Source: Poronia punctata
Taxonomy: Eukaryota > Ascomycota > Sordariomycetes > Xylariales > Xylariaceae
Direction of reading: 5' to 3'
Length of the DNA: 64,000 bases
NCBI GenBank assembly: GCA_022579005.1
Contig: MU401460.1
Span: 373,886 to 437,885 of the forward strand
Below are positions 10,814 through 22,935 of the stretch, piece after piece. A model generated the notes under the pieces. That model ran no database searches. It was given only the letters and a program-made list of their open reading frames with translations, and was not told the DNA's origin. A program made the position numbers and the translations under genes. Positions within the stretch are counted from its first letter, which is position 1. Every line of letters begins with the position of its first letter.

Positions 10814-11369
10814 TTAAGAACTAGTCTCCACCGGTATGTAAAAACAGTTACTCGGAAATGTTGTGCTCGGGAGCGGTGTGCCGGTCAGGACAGGGTCGCA
10901 ATACGGAGAAAGTAAATCCCTACATGCCTGACTGATGAGCTCCCAATCGAAGCCTTGCTCGTACAAGTCATCATCCAGAGGGCAGTACCTGTAGTATTCC
11001 GTCGGGGCTGGCCCCTCTCCTGTTGTCACTGTTGTTGTTGTCAATGTTGTTGTCTGAATCTGGGCACACTCGTCACCTGGATTAATCTAATTGCGTCCTC
11101 TTTAGTATTCGGTCCGCGGTCTTGGGGCGTGCCACCGTGGTCTGTGGCCTCGAGACAAGGCTCAAGCAGACTTCCCAGTCACATACCTTGTATACCTTGC
11201 AGCTGTCTCTGATGCACAGCGAAGAACCGACCATCAGGGCCTGGCAATTAGATTCGAGACCATTCAAGTACAGCAGGTTGTCTATTGCCATGCTTTGGGC
11301 GTCGGCAACGGATGCGCAGCTGTCGCCCGTAAAAAATACGAAATAGGGGCTAATTGAGGCGCACATCAA
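10814..11369 (-). pseudogene. LysM-domain protein, probably truncated or decayed
   Basis: Two well-supported minus-strand exons. The first (about 11349-11187) encodes YFVFFTGDSCASVADAQ.. through ..SCKVYK, a LysM module with its GDSC turn. After an intron GTATGT..CAATTAG (100 nt), exon 11086-10814 continues in frame as INPGDECAQIQ, a second LysM start. It then goes through a Thr-rich linker and ends ..CFYIPVETSS. Together they read as a LysM chitin-binding protein of the kind found beside subgroup-C chitinases. Upstream, a possible exon around 11366-11548 joins in phase but has no signal peptide. A complete secreted protein is therefore not obvious. It starts within a few hundred bases of, and divergent from, the chitinase. 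Confidence 0.55.
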
Positions 11370-11750
11370 CTTCGTCTCTTATAGTCGTAGTCTAGCTGAC
11401 CGCGAGCATCAAAATACCTATGGTCTTTTTGTTTCTGAGTACGCTTCATCCCTGAACCAGATCCTTCCGAAGAGTCTATAATTGTCTCGGCCTTTGGATA
11501 TCTCCGGCAAACATGCGGGATTCTTGTCATCTGTGCAGAATCTGCCAAATTGTGGCGTGGTGTTCATTACGAAGGTGCGGCATAGTAACGAGCTACCGCT
11601 AGATCGACTGTCCAGGCCTTTTTTCGCCATAAGTGTTAAGGGGGGCGCGTGTCTGGCCATGTCGTGTTGGGTTCTTCACGTCCTGATGGTGGTAGTCATT
11701 CGTTATTCGTCTACGTATTTTTTAGGGTCAGTTCGACATATGCTGACGCA
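11370..11750. promoter_or_regulatory. Intergenic promoter region between divergent LysM and chitinase genes
   Basis: The two genes are transcribed away from each other from this interval of under 400 bp, so a shared bidirectional promoter is likely. No specific binding site was identified. Part of it may be a decayed first exon of the LysM gene. Confidence 0.35.
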
Positions 11751-11975
11751 ATGTCGGCCCGCCTCGATTGTCTCTCTTTGATTCTGCTGCTCCTATGCAT
11801 TCTTTCCACCCTCGTCGTTGCTCAGCAAGATGCTTCCTGTAGCAAACTAAAGCCCTGCAAATCAGGATGCTGTAGCAAATACGGTAGGAAGAGAGCCAAA
11901 CTACTCCCCATCAGCGCCAGTTAGCTAACAGCATTTAGGCTCATGTGGCTTTGGGCCTGAGTTCTGTGAAGATGG

Positions 11976-12070
11976 GTAAGCTTCTGCTTCTGCTTCTGCT
12001 TCTGCTTCCACGCTACGAGCCTACGCCGTGAGCGTGAGGGACCGGCGACGACGACGATGACGATGACGAT
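11976..12070. repeat. Simple repeats in a chitinase intron
   Basis: A hexamer CTTCTG repeats about four times, followed downstream by GACGAC/GATGAC triplets. Both lie in the intron between CBM18 exons. Confidence 0.8.
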
Positions 12071-12384
12071 GCATAAGTTGACTGAACCACGAATAGATGC
12101 CAAGGCACCTACAGGCTGCGACGCCGTGCCGGAATGCGGCAAATACGCCCCCAAGGACAAGTTCGATTGCCCGTTGAATGTTTGTTGCAGGTAAACCTTG
12201 GCCGATAGAATGTTTACTTTTGATATATAATCAAGCTGATGGGTGTGCAGTAAACACGGGTTCTGTGGATACACGGAGGAATTTTGTACCGACTGTCAGA
12301 ATAAGGGGGGATGTCCACAACCACCGTCAGTAACAAGTATCCCCAGACGGAGAATCCGCGCTACTTGGCCATGACAATCACTAA

Positions 12385-12412
12385 CACACGCACACACACA
12401 CACACACACATG
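12385..12412. repeat. CA dinucleotide microsatellite
   Basis: An (AC)n tract of about 28 bases, immediately before the acceptor leading into the GH18 part of the chitinase pseudogene. Confidence 0.85.
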
Positions 12413-13768
12413 TGTCAGGGACGCCCTTCATGTAGCGAAAATACAGATGCCATGGCGGCCGACGTACGGATTGCCTATTATGGTGCCTAGGCTGCCACGC
12501 GGTCTTGCGATTCCGTATAACCGGAGAGCATTCCAGCAGGCGTGCTCACGCATGTCAATGTCGCCTTAGAATTCGTGTCTGCAGCACACGAGATCACCGA
12601 CCAAGTCGGCTCGATTGCGGGCCGTGTCTCCCGCCTGAAAAATATTTACCCTGGCCTGAGGGTGAACATTGCACTCGGTGGTTGGACATTCAACGACCCG
12701 CATTACAGATTGGGAATATCCCGTCGCCGACGACCGGGGAGGGAAAATGGAAGATTATGACAATCTCGTGTTGCTGGTCGCTGATATTCGAGACGCATTC
12801 GACTCTTACGATCCTGGCTGGGAGATAACCATGACTCTTCCCTCGAGTTTTTGGTATCTGCGAGGCTTCAAAATCAAGAGCCTGGAGAAGTATGTGGATT
12901 GGGAATGTGATGTGTCTTATTGAAATCTCTACACAGTCCTTTCCTCTTCTCTTTTTGAAGAAAAGGTCTAGGTAGCTAGAGATGCACTGCTGACTTGATC
13001 CCACCAGTTCAACGTAATGACATGCGATATCCATGGTCCATGGGGCCAGAAGAATATATGGACAGGGCCGTTCCTCAAAGGACACACTAATCTCGCCGAG
13101 ATCGAGGATGGATTGGATCTACTCTGGAGGAATGGAATCAGTCCTGATAAAGTCGTCATGGGCTTCGGTTTCTACGGTCGTGGGTTCACCATCTCGGATC
13201 CACAATGCTCCCAGCCGACAATCAAGCCCTGATCGGCCTCTTTGGTGAGGACGCCGTTAGAGACGGGCTGTCGGACGCGTCGCTGAATTCGGAAGAAAAA
13301 GAAGCACCTCGTGTTGGACCTTTCGGCATATAACGGGCAGTTCTGCTATGTGACGGAGACGTGTGTTGGCAAGGATTCGGAAAAAAAAGCGAGACGGGGA
13401 GTTGCAGGGCCGGCTTCTCCGTCCTCGAGACTGCCGAGTAAGTACCAGATCTTGATATACTACTAAAGACCTTTACAAAAGAGAGTGCTAACTCAAGATG
13501 CACTCTTTCAGTGCTATAGACCAAATTTATGATGGTCTTGCAGCGACCAAAAGATGTGACAAGGGCTCGTTTCATCGCATTTGCTGTCCGACCAAGGCCA
13601 TGCCTAAAAACTGCGAGTGGCTCGGGGCCCCGGATCGCAATGCCTTTGGTTGCAATGCCGTCTGCGGTTCCTCCCAGTTTGAGCTGGCCCAAGACAGATC
13701 GATTAACAGAGAAGGGGAGGCGCCTTGCTATGCTGGGTACCGAAGTGTAAGTCGGACGGTCACACTTC

Positions 13769-13801
13769 TTCCCACGGTCCCACGGTCCCACGGTCCCACC
13801 T
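13769..13801. repeat. 10-bp tandem repeat in an intron
   Basis: The unit CCCACGGTCC is repeated about three times within the intron that splits the Cys-rich C-terminal part of the chitinase pseudogene. Confidence 0.8.
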
Positions 13802-16288
13802 CGTTTCAGATAGCAACTGACCATGTCCATCAAGCTCTGCTGTGATTCTACCGAAATCCTTGACCAATGCCACTGGACGGACTGTGATTGGACCAGCGAT
13901 ACAAACGGCAACTGCGGCAGTGATGAAGTCAGTGTTGCTACCAGATATGATCAAGACGACGGCGACAGGTGCAAGCAGCAGACTGGTCTGGGCCAAGGCG
14001 GCTCAGGTGGACCGACGACTCATTACCACTTCAGATCCTTTTGTTGTCACAAACAAGGTATGTTACTCGATGAGTATTCGCCGACACATGACAGTCTACA
14101 GACTAACGACGAGCATAGATCCCCTGGAAAATTGCAAATGGTCTAATGATCCAACTGGGCCGGCCCTCACCGACGGCCTAATTCGGGGTATAACTGCGCT
14201 CACCTGTATTATAAGAGGCTGTAAAGAGGAGGAACTTGCCATCACCGACGTGGCCGTGCCTTCTACTAGGTTCGATCTAGAGCAGAGCATGGGGGCCAAT
14301 GTGTGTGAGGTCTGGGTGATACCTCCTAGCACCCCTTCCATCGGGTATCAGCTCTGCTGCGACCCGCCGTCACGCTTCACAGACGACTGGCCGGTCAACC
14401 CCGCCTGGCTTTGGGCCGGTGCCCATACAGATGAGGACGACGATGTCTCCTGGCAATGGTATAACAACTTTGGTAATAACAACAAAGATACACGCCCGGC
14501 CGACCTTGAGGAAGACCCTGGTGACGATCCGTATGGCTTTGTCATGCTGGATGGACCTCCAGGATCGATCGCGAAGCAGTTTGATCGTCAGTTTACAGTA
14601 ATGACCGGTCAAGAACCGGTCGGTGTCAAGCCACGCTCCTTCGTCACTACGGACAAGACCAGTTCTGGACGCGACGTTCGAACATGCCGAAGAGACGGTA
14701 CACGTTTACTGCAACCCCCCTCACGACTCTGCCCACTGTACTGAGTTGTTTGTTCATCGGCGGAGCACGCGATACCATCATCAAGCTACCAGCCCACGTC
14801 GGCCAAGGTCCGTGGGCTCGCGTGGTACCGCCCAAGATCATCGACAGCTACGTATACGTGGGTGCACAGCCGGAAATGTACGCCGGCATCACCATCCGAG
14901 GCGACGCGCAGCTGTCGTACCAGAGTGAGGTTAAGAAGCTGATCCAGACGATTGCCTACCCAGGTCTCTCGATCAAGGGCATCGCCACGGTAGGGCCGTC
15001 CCTAGACATCTACGGACGTATCGAGGGTCGCATCACGGCCTCGGGACAGCTCAAAGTGGGTGCCAAATACACCTTTGACGCCGTGGAGATGTACCTCCCC
15101 AACGACGAAGGCACACGTGACCGCGCAAGCGATAAGCTGCAGTCCTTTGACAGAAACGAGCAGGGCATCGCTCCAGTCTTCCAGGCCGACGTCAAAGCCG
15201 ATGTCGACGTCCATCTTCGCATCACGCCCGAGCTCAACTGTGGCATCAAAGTAGGCGGCAACATTGGGCCGCTGAAAGACCCTTTCATCGACGGCCATGT
15301 CTCGGCCTTCGTGAACACGTCGCTCCACTTCGCTGCTCACGTCACAGGCGCAACAGACGGCCAGTCCAGCGACTGGGAATATGGATACAGCGTCGAGCTA
15401 CTCTGGCGCATTGGACTGACGGCCGTGGCCCAGCTGTACAACTACAAGCGCTGGCAGTCCGGTACCTACTACCCTGTCAGTTGGCAAACCATTCCGGTAT
15501 ACGGGCCTGTAACAGTGAAATCTTCGCGGTTCACCGTGCGATACGTTTGGGAGCAACTCTGAGCGAGATATAACCCGCCACACTCCGGTGGTCCGAGGTA
15601 GCCTTGTGCCACGTGGTCTGGCGAAACGCGCCATCGGAGACTGCCGACTCAAGATTCCACTTCTCTTTTGTGAGTTTCCAATATGGTTCTGGGAGGGGCA
15701 CACAGGTCTTCTCAGCAACATAGAGACCAATGTCGAGTACTTCAACAACGCCGATGACCCAAGGGGGTCGGATCCCGATACGGACACTTTTCAGAGCCGG
15801 AATAGCAACTCATGGCTGGTCAAGGGATCCTGGAGGGGAGGCGGCGATCCAGGACGGCAGCGTCTCTCCCAATACGATACGGACCAACCCAAGTCCCTAT
15901 CGGGACAAAACGCGGACGTAAGCAAGACGGCGGGGAATCAGCGATTGAAGTACTTCTCGTGAGCATGGCCTTTTCTTTTTCCATTTCCCACAACTTGATT
16001 CACTGACTACTACTCTTCGCATCAGATGTGATATCGACTTTGACGGCGCGCCTCACGGCAAGCGGAATTCGATGGAGCCCATCGGATACTTCGGAGACGG
16101 GGCCATATATGGTGAGTTATCCTGACATGTAGAGAAGCTCATTCCTTTGCTGTGTTCAAGCTGACATCTGGCTACCTTACCTACCCACAGGTGTGAAACG
16201 ATCGGCCAACTACCATGAGACGGATGTTAAGATTCCGGTTCAAGAAATTCAGCTTCCCGATATTCGACAGGCCTTCCCTCTTAGCTGA

Positions 16289-17220
16289 GAAGGGCTTCCT
16301 GTTAGAATTGACCTACATAGATAGGTACTTGGAGATAATCTAGAGATGGTTAATAGGTGCCGCAACGTGCCTCCGAGTTGGTATAAATGCCAGGGGAAGT
16401 TGGTTGGTTGATTTTCGACGCCCCTTTTTATCTCGGGCTGAACAAGAGACCATTTGGCAGCGTATGTAGCACTGCAGTTGATACCTATCTTTTCCAACAG
16501 TGGCAAAACATAATTATTCTGATTATATGTCAATAATATAACAATATGCGCCTCTTGTGCTTGCATGACGCCGGCTCCGATGCGCAGGCACGTCGAACCC
16601 CGACCCAGTTAAAAACTCGAGACGCAGACCAAGCTCTGTAATATGAACTATGACTAACCAATCCACAGTCGTTCAAAACATGAACAGGTGAAAAGGCGAA
16701 CGTCTTTGATACCTAGGTACGCAGTGTGGTTGGTACCTAGTACTGCGCCACATTTTGCGGCACAGGTGACGTCGGGGCTCTGTTGGGGCTGCACTTTCCC
16801 CAACACCAAAGGCGAAGCCGCCCAAAGCCAAAGCCAGGCATCAGTAAATGGTCCTGACTGGACATTGCTGCAAAACACCCTGTTTCCAACCTCTTTTTCA
16901 GTCGCACCCAGTGTATTTAATTCCAACCTGATAAATAGTCGTACCGTCTACTGAGAATTTGCGTATTTGTTCCAAGAAGCATAAATTCGTCTCTCTCATC
17001 CCCTCTTCCCCTCTTCCCCTGGCTTCCCGCACCAGGACCGAATTCGACAAGTTTCCATTCTGTAATACCTAGACCCAGGCCATACCACCGTTTTGAACGA
17101 CTTTTTCGAACCAACTCTGCCGGACCTGAATAACTCGCTCACTCTCTGGAGGGTGCGACACCGGCAGCCCACGAGAGTAACATCGACCCCCAACGCAACA
17201 GTATATCGTCCTCGTAGAAA
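16289..17220. other. Intergenic and verprolin 5' leader
   Basis: No gene seen. The CT-rich stretch at 16990-17030 (CCCCTCTTCCCCTCTTCCCC) is typical of a fungal core promoter or 5' UTR and precedes the verprolin start. Confidence 0.5.
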
Positions 17221-18812
17221 ATGCCTCCACCCCCGCCGCCGCCGCCGCCTCCCCCGCCGGGCATGGGAATGGGAGGACCTCCACCCCCTCCTCCACCCCC
17301 TGGGGGCTTACCAGCACGCCCTGCCGCACCTGGAGCTGGTCGCGTGAGTTATGCCAGCAGGATAGACGCACAACGGCGTGCTAACTATAAACCAGGGAGC
17401 TTTATTAGGTGACATCCAGAAAGGAAGGCCACTGAGGAAGGCCGTTACAAACGATCGATCAGCCCCAATAGTTGCCGGGGGTCCAAGTTCAGGAGGAGGA
17501 GGAGGAGGAGGAGGACCGCCAATTGGAGGGGCACCCCCAATTCCCGTGCTCCCCAAAGCACCTGGTGGCTTGGCTCCTCCCGTTCCCGGCAACCGGACGA
17601 GAAGTAATAGCGAACAGGGCAACCGCGACAGTATGGCCTCCCGGGACAGCACGGTCTCTATGGACGCCGCACCTCAGCTTGCCGGTCTTTTCGCCGGAGG
17701 CATGCCAAAGTTGAAGAAGCGCGGTGGTGGAATTGACACGGGCGGTAAGCAGTGCATATGCTCCTTTCTTATCGTCTTGTAGCACGGCCCTAACAGCCGA
17801 TACAGCGGACCAGAGTGCAGCGTATCTATCGGAATCCGACAAGACATCGACGTCGAAAACCCCGTCGGCCCCACGACCACCGGTTGCGTCCGCTCCTGCC
17901 GTACCGATACGATCAGCCACAGATGGCCCAAAGACCTCTCCGCTTAACCCAGCTGTGTCTCAACTTCGCAAAAACCCCAGCACTGCACCACGACCCCTTT
18001 CGGCGGCTTCGACATCTTCTAGCAGAGGCCCGCCTCCTCCGGTCGGAAGAAAACCACCACGACCTAGTGGGAGGAAACCTTCGTCTACCTCGACCCTGCC
18101 GCCCCAGCCACCTCCTGTACCCGGCGCTCCAGCACCTCCGCCACCGCCACCTCCCCCTTCGTCAGCGCCAGCCCCGCCACCGCCGCCACCACTCCCCCCA
18201 TCCTCGGCACCGGCTCCCCCGCCTCCTCCCCCGCCCCCTCCGGCGTCTGCCCCGCGACCACCAATCTCGGCTACGCGCTCGCAACCGGCCCCACCACCGC
18301 CGCCGCCTCCGCCTTCGGTCCCAACAAGTAGTACACCAACGCCGAGTTTTGCTCACCAGGCAGCGTTGCGAGCAACCGAGCGGTCATCCTCATCAGCGGC
18401 TCCTCCCGCGCCTCCACCGCCACCGCCTCCGTCTTCTGCGCCTGCTCCTCCCGCGCCTCCCGCGCCTCCCTCTTCGGCTCCCCCACCACAGATTGCGCCA
18501 GTAGAGTCGCCGCCGCCGGCCTCCATCCACCTAAGGGAAAACTCGAATTACCGTTCCATGCTAGATCATAGCGCCTACACCTTGGCGCCCATCAACGGTT
18601 CGAGTATAAAGAGCTCGAGCCCTGCAAACAGTGGAATGCCGAGTCCCCGTGGATCTCGTAGCGGCGGAGCAGAAAGATACATAGTCCATGACAATCGATG
18701 GAGGTTTGTAGACGAGCGTGATTTCCCGCCACCCAGAGACTTTAGGAGCGCGCCCAAGAGATATCGTGCTGGTCGTGGCAGCAGTGTGCCCTTGGATCTG
18801 AGCCTTCTTTAG
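17221..18812 (+). CDS. VRP1: Verprolin / WIP-like actin-organising protein
   Basis: Three exons, 17221-17343, 17396-17744 and 17806-18812, giving 492 residues; phases agree at both introns. After a poly-Pro start comes a WH2 actin-monomer-binding motif at residues ~41-57 (RGALLGDIQKGRPLRKA). Long proline tracts follow at ~175-300 (profilin and SH3 ligands). The conserved verprolin/WIP C terminus is YIVHDNRWRFVDERDFPPP to RYRAGRGSSVPLDLSLL, the region that binds WASP/Las17. Verprolin couples WASP and the Arp2/3 complex to actin patches in endocytosis and polar growth. The first intron separates the poly-Pro head from WH2, and a Gly-rich tract lies at about residues 70-80. The gene-symbol assignment is by family resemblance. 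Confidence 0.93.
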
Positions 18813-19582
18813 GAAAAAGCGCGCCTGGGTCCACATAGGTCAAGAATTCCCCGACAAAGGGCTTACACAGCAGCGAAGCTTATGGGCGCATCGTCGGTAC
18901 GAAGAGATGGAGACAGTATCGAGACCCGTCGGCTACTTCGTCCGGAAAGATGACGCAGCACAAATTCTTCTGGAGTTTGGAAGAAAAAAACGAGCAGTGT
19001 TGTAGAGTAGATAAGGTACATCATCGATAGCTCTTCAGCCCTTGGCAAACGGGACACGAGGAAGGGCCTTGGTGTTTTCTGTCTATCTCTGCGACCAGGA
19101 ACACTTTATGAATAATAAACGAGAATCATGCCAGTGCCTACCACATATACAGTATGTTGTTACCTACATTGTTGTCAACCGTGAAACCAATATTTTGAAG
19201 CCTTACCCTAGAGGCTTTTACAGCCCCATCCCCTCAATCTGGCCTTTTGACGACTTCGTATCACCCATTGCCGGGTCGGAACAGTACTCTCCCATGAGAA
19301 GAAAACAGAGCTATACGCTTTATTTATACAATTAGTCGCTGATCTAGCTGAGCGGAACATCGTCTCAGTCTCACTAGTTGTGTCAGCTCCAGCCGTAGAA
19401 TATGTACACATAATGTTCCTCCTAGACAATCCCTCCTGCCATTTCTTTGGCGTGATATTGATGCAGAGCATGCAAGATCACCCGTGCACCATGTACACGT
19501 ACAGCAAGTAAGTGCCAGACGAAAACTACCTACTTACTATAATACACGTACAAACAAAAGCACACCAGCCCCACAAAAGAGT
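18813..19582. other. Intergenic between convergent genes
   Basis: 3' flanks of verprolin (plus) and the large unknown protein (minus). Nothing else recognised. Confidence 0.5.
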
Positions 19583-22500
19583 TTACCAAAACTTCTTCAA
19601 GTCTTGGCCCTTTTTGGGCTTCTGACCCGGGGCAACGCTCTGCAACAGCTCTCCTTGCTGGTTATCATTCCAATAACCAACGCCATCCAATTTCTTCACC
19701 AGTTCGGCCGCCTTTGCAACAAGACCGTCGACGGCTCCGCTATTCACAAGCTCGTCCACTTTCCAATTTGCTTCCTTTCCTAGCTCCAGGTTCATATTCT
19801 GCGCCAACGCTGCCGAGATCTTTTCGGACTTCAACGAAACCTCGTACCACTTGACAGGATCTCTGGAGTGTACTTTTCTGTCCTTGTAGCGGGCGAACCT
19901 GAGCTGGACCTGTTGCGAATCGTCGCTCTTTTCGAGTCGATCCATCTCCCAGACTTCAGTGACATGCAGCTCCTGGACGTCCTTCTGGGCCTGACCCCGA
20001 GGGGATGGTGAAGTTCCCGCCGGTGGTTGGCTAGTGCAGCATGCCGTATTACGCGTGCGGACAGCGAGAATCTCCACGTTGTATACCGAGTCATACGAGA
20101 CCTCCAACTCTGGGAGAATGTCTTTTCCGGGCCTAGCCTAGTTGTTAGCCATGCTGGACAAACCGAGATACCTTGGAGGAAAGGGGAGACTATGGACATA
20201 CGTGACCCGCAGCGAGCTAAGAAGATCAACAGCGAAGCGACCGCACACCCTGTCCAGATCCTCCGATGTCGACAAGACGAGGCGGAAATCCCAGGCACGT
20301 TTGGTGCAATGGACTGCAAAGCAGCTTTGGTCTGGGCGAAAGTGTCTAATATGAGTGGTGAATTTCATGGCGTCAATGTCGACAATGAAGTTAAAATCCT
20401 CTCCTTTCACCGTCGTCCGACAGATGAATTCATAGACTGACGAGCGCCCAGTGAGGGAACGGTGCCACATCGATTTGCCGTCGTCACCGTTGAGATGACA
20501 AATATAGTTGGCATCGGCACCAAAGCACGTCATTATCTGCGTGAAGTATATGTTATGGTTGGACTGGTGTCTCTTGTTAAGCTTCTGGAGAATACGATCC
20601 AAAGGGTAGTGCTTCTCTTCGTCGGATTCATCTGGCTTCTGGACCTGGGATTTCTTGACGTTGAGGAAACAGAATCGGCCCAATTCCACCCTGACATCGA
20701 TCCTGCCTGGCAACATGGGCAGTGGGGCCATCAATGTTCTCAGCGACTTCTTGATAGAGACCATCATGTCCGGGTGAAAGTCTGGAAATACGTTTCTGGC
20801 CATGGCTCTAGATGCCGTCTTCTGTCTCATCGTCGTATGGAAAGAACGGGATTCCCGCTCGTCGTTTTGAGCTAGCCGAGGAACATGGGCTAGACTTGAT
20901 CGGAATGCTTCCCAAAGCTGTGCGAACGGGTCATATGCGCTGGAGGCTGGGGTCTGGGACTCGACAGTGGAGGTGGGATGTTCAGCATCTGCAGTGTCAT
21001 CGACCGAGGGGTTCCCCATATGAATGAGCCGCTTCGGTTCTTTTATCTCCAGAGGGTTGTTGGGCTCGGCTTCTTTGGACGGTGTGACCGGCTCTAGGTC
21101 CAAGTCTATAAGCAGCTGGTTCGGCTCTCCATCTGCTAGCGACTTTCCAGGTCCGCTACCTCTTGGCGGTGTGGTCTGCTCTGGGAATATACCTGTAGCC
21201 AGCTGGTTGGGTACTTCAGCCACCAGGGGCCCCTTCGGTTCGACACCTTTTGAAGTCGTAACCTGCTCTGGGTCCATCTCTGTAATCAGACAGCGGTCGG
21301 GTTGGGAGACCTGCAAAGGCACTAAGCGATCCTTCTCGAATCCCTTTGCGGTTTCGCCTTTGGCGGGCTTTACCAGTCCCTTGGACGAGGTAGCGACTAG
21401 TTGTCCTGAGGGAACTCCTGTCAGGCTTTGGGTCGCATTGCTAGTCTTATCGGCGCTGATGTCTGTTTCTGGCGGACATTTTTTACCCTTTCTTTTCTTC
21501 CGAGGGCGACCTTTGGACGGTTTCTTCTGCTTGGCCGTCAAGGGTTGGCTAACTTGCGACGCCGGAGAAAGGTGACTACATTTCTTTCCTGGCACATGTG
21601 TGCCCGGCTTCTTGTCAAGCCCAGGTGGAGCAGGTAACGCACGACTGTTAACCTTGTCTTGGGTCCCATTTATCTTTCCATGGGCATGGGTATCCAGCGC
21701 TTGCAGAGTTATGACTTGGCCCGGTTCCTTCGACCTATAAGTCCAGTTGGCCTGGCTAAAGGCACTGAACCCCTCGTCGATTCTCTCGCGTGTGACAGCG
21801 GATAGTTCTCTGCCCGAGTTGGATTTGGCATCCGCCCACGGTTCATTCGCGGGATTTGATCGTACAACAACGCCCCGGTTGAATATCAAGGGATAGTGCA
21901 TATCGGTGTTGGGCCAGAAGAAACGGTCCAAAACGTAGCCCTTGAGAAGTAGGTCGCCCTTGTCGGCGAGGAAGCGGTACTCTCCCTTTGTCGAGTTGTC
22001 GTTTTCGTTGTAGAGGAACACTTCTTGAACCTCTTTAACGTCGCAACGGGACACGAAATACTTTTCAGCTGGTTAGCAACCCATGCATAAGTTGGCTTTT
22101 ACCATTTGTTGGCAGCGACAGTGGACTCACGAAATACACGGCCAGCCTGGTGAGTTTCTCCTTGGCGGCGTCAATGTCTTTGGCTGCGGAGCCTCCGATG
22201 TAGATTGTTCCCCCATTGCAGCTCATGACCAACTTGGTTGAAGTCAGTCGCTGAACCTCAGTCAAGGCGCATTTTGAGACCATGTCGCTTGTGGCAACAC
22301 CCTCCTTGATCCAGTCGGCTGGAAGGGCCCAAGTGCTTCGGATATCGCAGAGTGCGACATCCCGAGGGAAGCAGTACTTTTGTGCGGCGGAGACATCCTC
22401 CACCGTCAAGCAGCGGTCAACCTTCTCTCTCGCCCAATCTGTCAGAGCGACAGCCTTTGTGCTATCTCCCTATAGCCCAATTAGTAATTTTCGGCCATGG

Positions 22501-22935
22501 ATGCGCTCAGGTAGTTGAAGTCTTACATGTCCATCCAGGCTGAGATTAGCGACGACGTGGTCCACGGCACCCTTGACCAGCGTCACCATCCTCGATTTCT
22601 CGTCCGACCGACATTGGATCTTGAAGCCAGGAAGGCTCCGGATGTACACGACCTCCAAATTCTATGTTCGCGCATTAGCCAGAAAGCCGACCGTATGAGA
22701 AAACAAGTATTACACTTACCTCGGCGTTCTGGTACAAGGCTTCGTAGAAGTCTTTCACGCCCGCCGCGAGTAGGATCCAGTTGGTCGACAAGAGAAACTC
22801 TACCGGTCCAGGGCCGACGACCCGCGCCGCCGCCGATTGAGCAGAAGCTTGGGCGTCGGGCATGTTCCATCCAGGGAACGCCCTTTCCAGCGTGTATCCG
22901 ATCATCGCCATTCCCAGGTTTGGCTCTGAAGCCAT
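19583..22935 (-). CDS. Large fungal protein of unknown function (1032 residues)
   Basis: Five exons on the minus strand: 22935-22720, 22661-22527, 22469-22131, 22060-20202 and 20132-19583. All four introns have GT donors and AG acceptors with consistent phase. Residues 1-~330 are globular, with segments such as NLEVVYIRSLPGFKIQC and STKLVMSCNGGTIYIGGSAA that look like small alpha/beta RNA-binding-type modules (KH-like is a guess). A middle Lys/Pro/Ser-rich part (about 440-640, including a basic KKPSKGRPRKKRKGKK stretch, a likely nuclear signal) is predicted disordered. The C-terminal ~350 residues are globular again (NIYFTQIMTCFGADANYICHL.., PGKDILPELEVSYDSVYNVE..). I recall similar fungal proteins annotated only as domains of unknown function. 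No enzyme motif is seen. Confidence 0.8.

Larger units (their letters stand above)
11751..16288 (+). pseudogene. Subgroup-C (CBM18/GH18, killer-toxin-like) chitinase, decayed
   Basis: Order of recognisable parts: signal peptide from ATG 11751 (MSARLDCLSLILLLLCILST); a Cys-rich CBM18 segment (KPCKSGCCSKYG.., SCGFGPEFCED, ..CPLNVCCSKHGFCGYTEEFC); GH18 strands (LRVNIALGGWTFND, DWEYPVADDRGG, MGFGFYGRGFTISD); then the long Cys-rich C-terminal region typical of this family, ending in stop 16286-16288. It is not translatable as one protein. In-frame TAG 12488 and TAA 12518 fall inside the GH18 start. Frame changes occur near 12703, 13230, 13300, 13398, 14660 and 14745. About 40 codons before DWEY are missing, removing most of the DxxDxDxE motif. 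A likely donor near 12903 reads GAATGT. Intact relatives hydrolyse chitin, often together with a neighbouring LysM protein. Confidence 0.88.

Noticed and set aside
17815..18504. 229-codon Arg/His/Pro frame overlapping verprolin
   Set aside because: It is the +1 shadow of the proline-rich tract; the verprolin frame has the conserved WH2 and C terminus.
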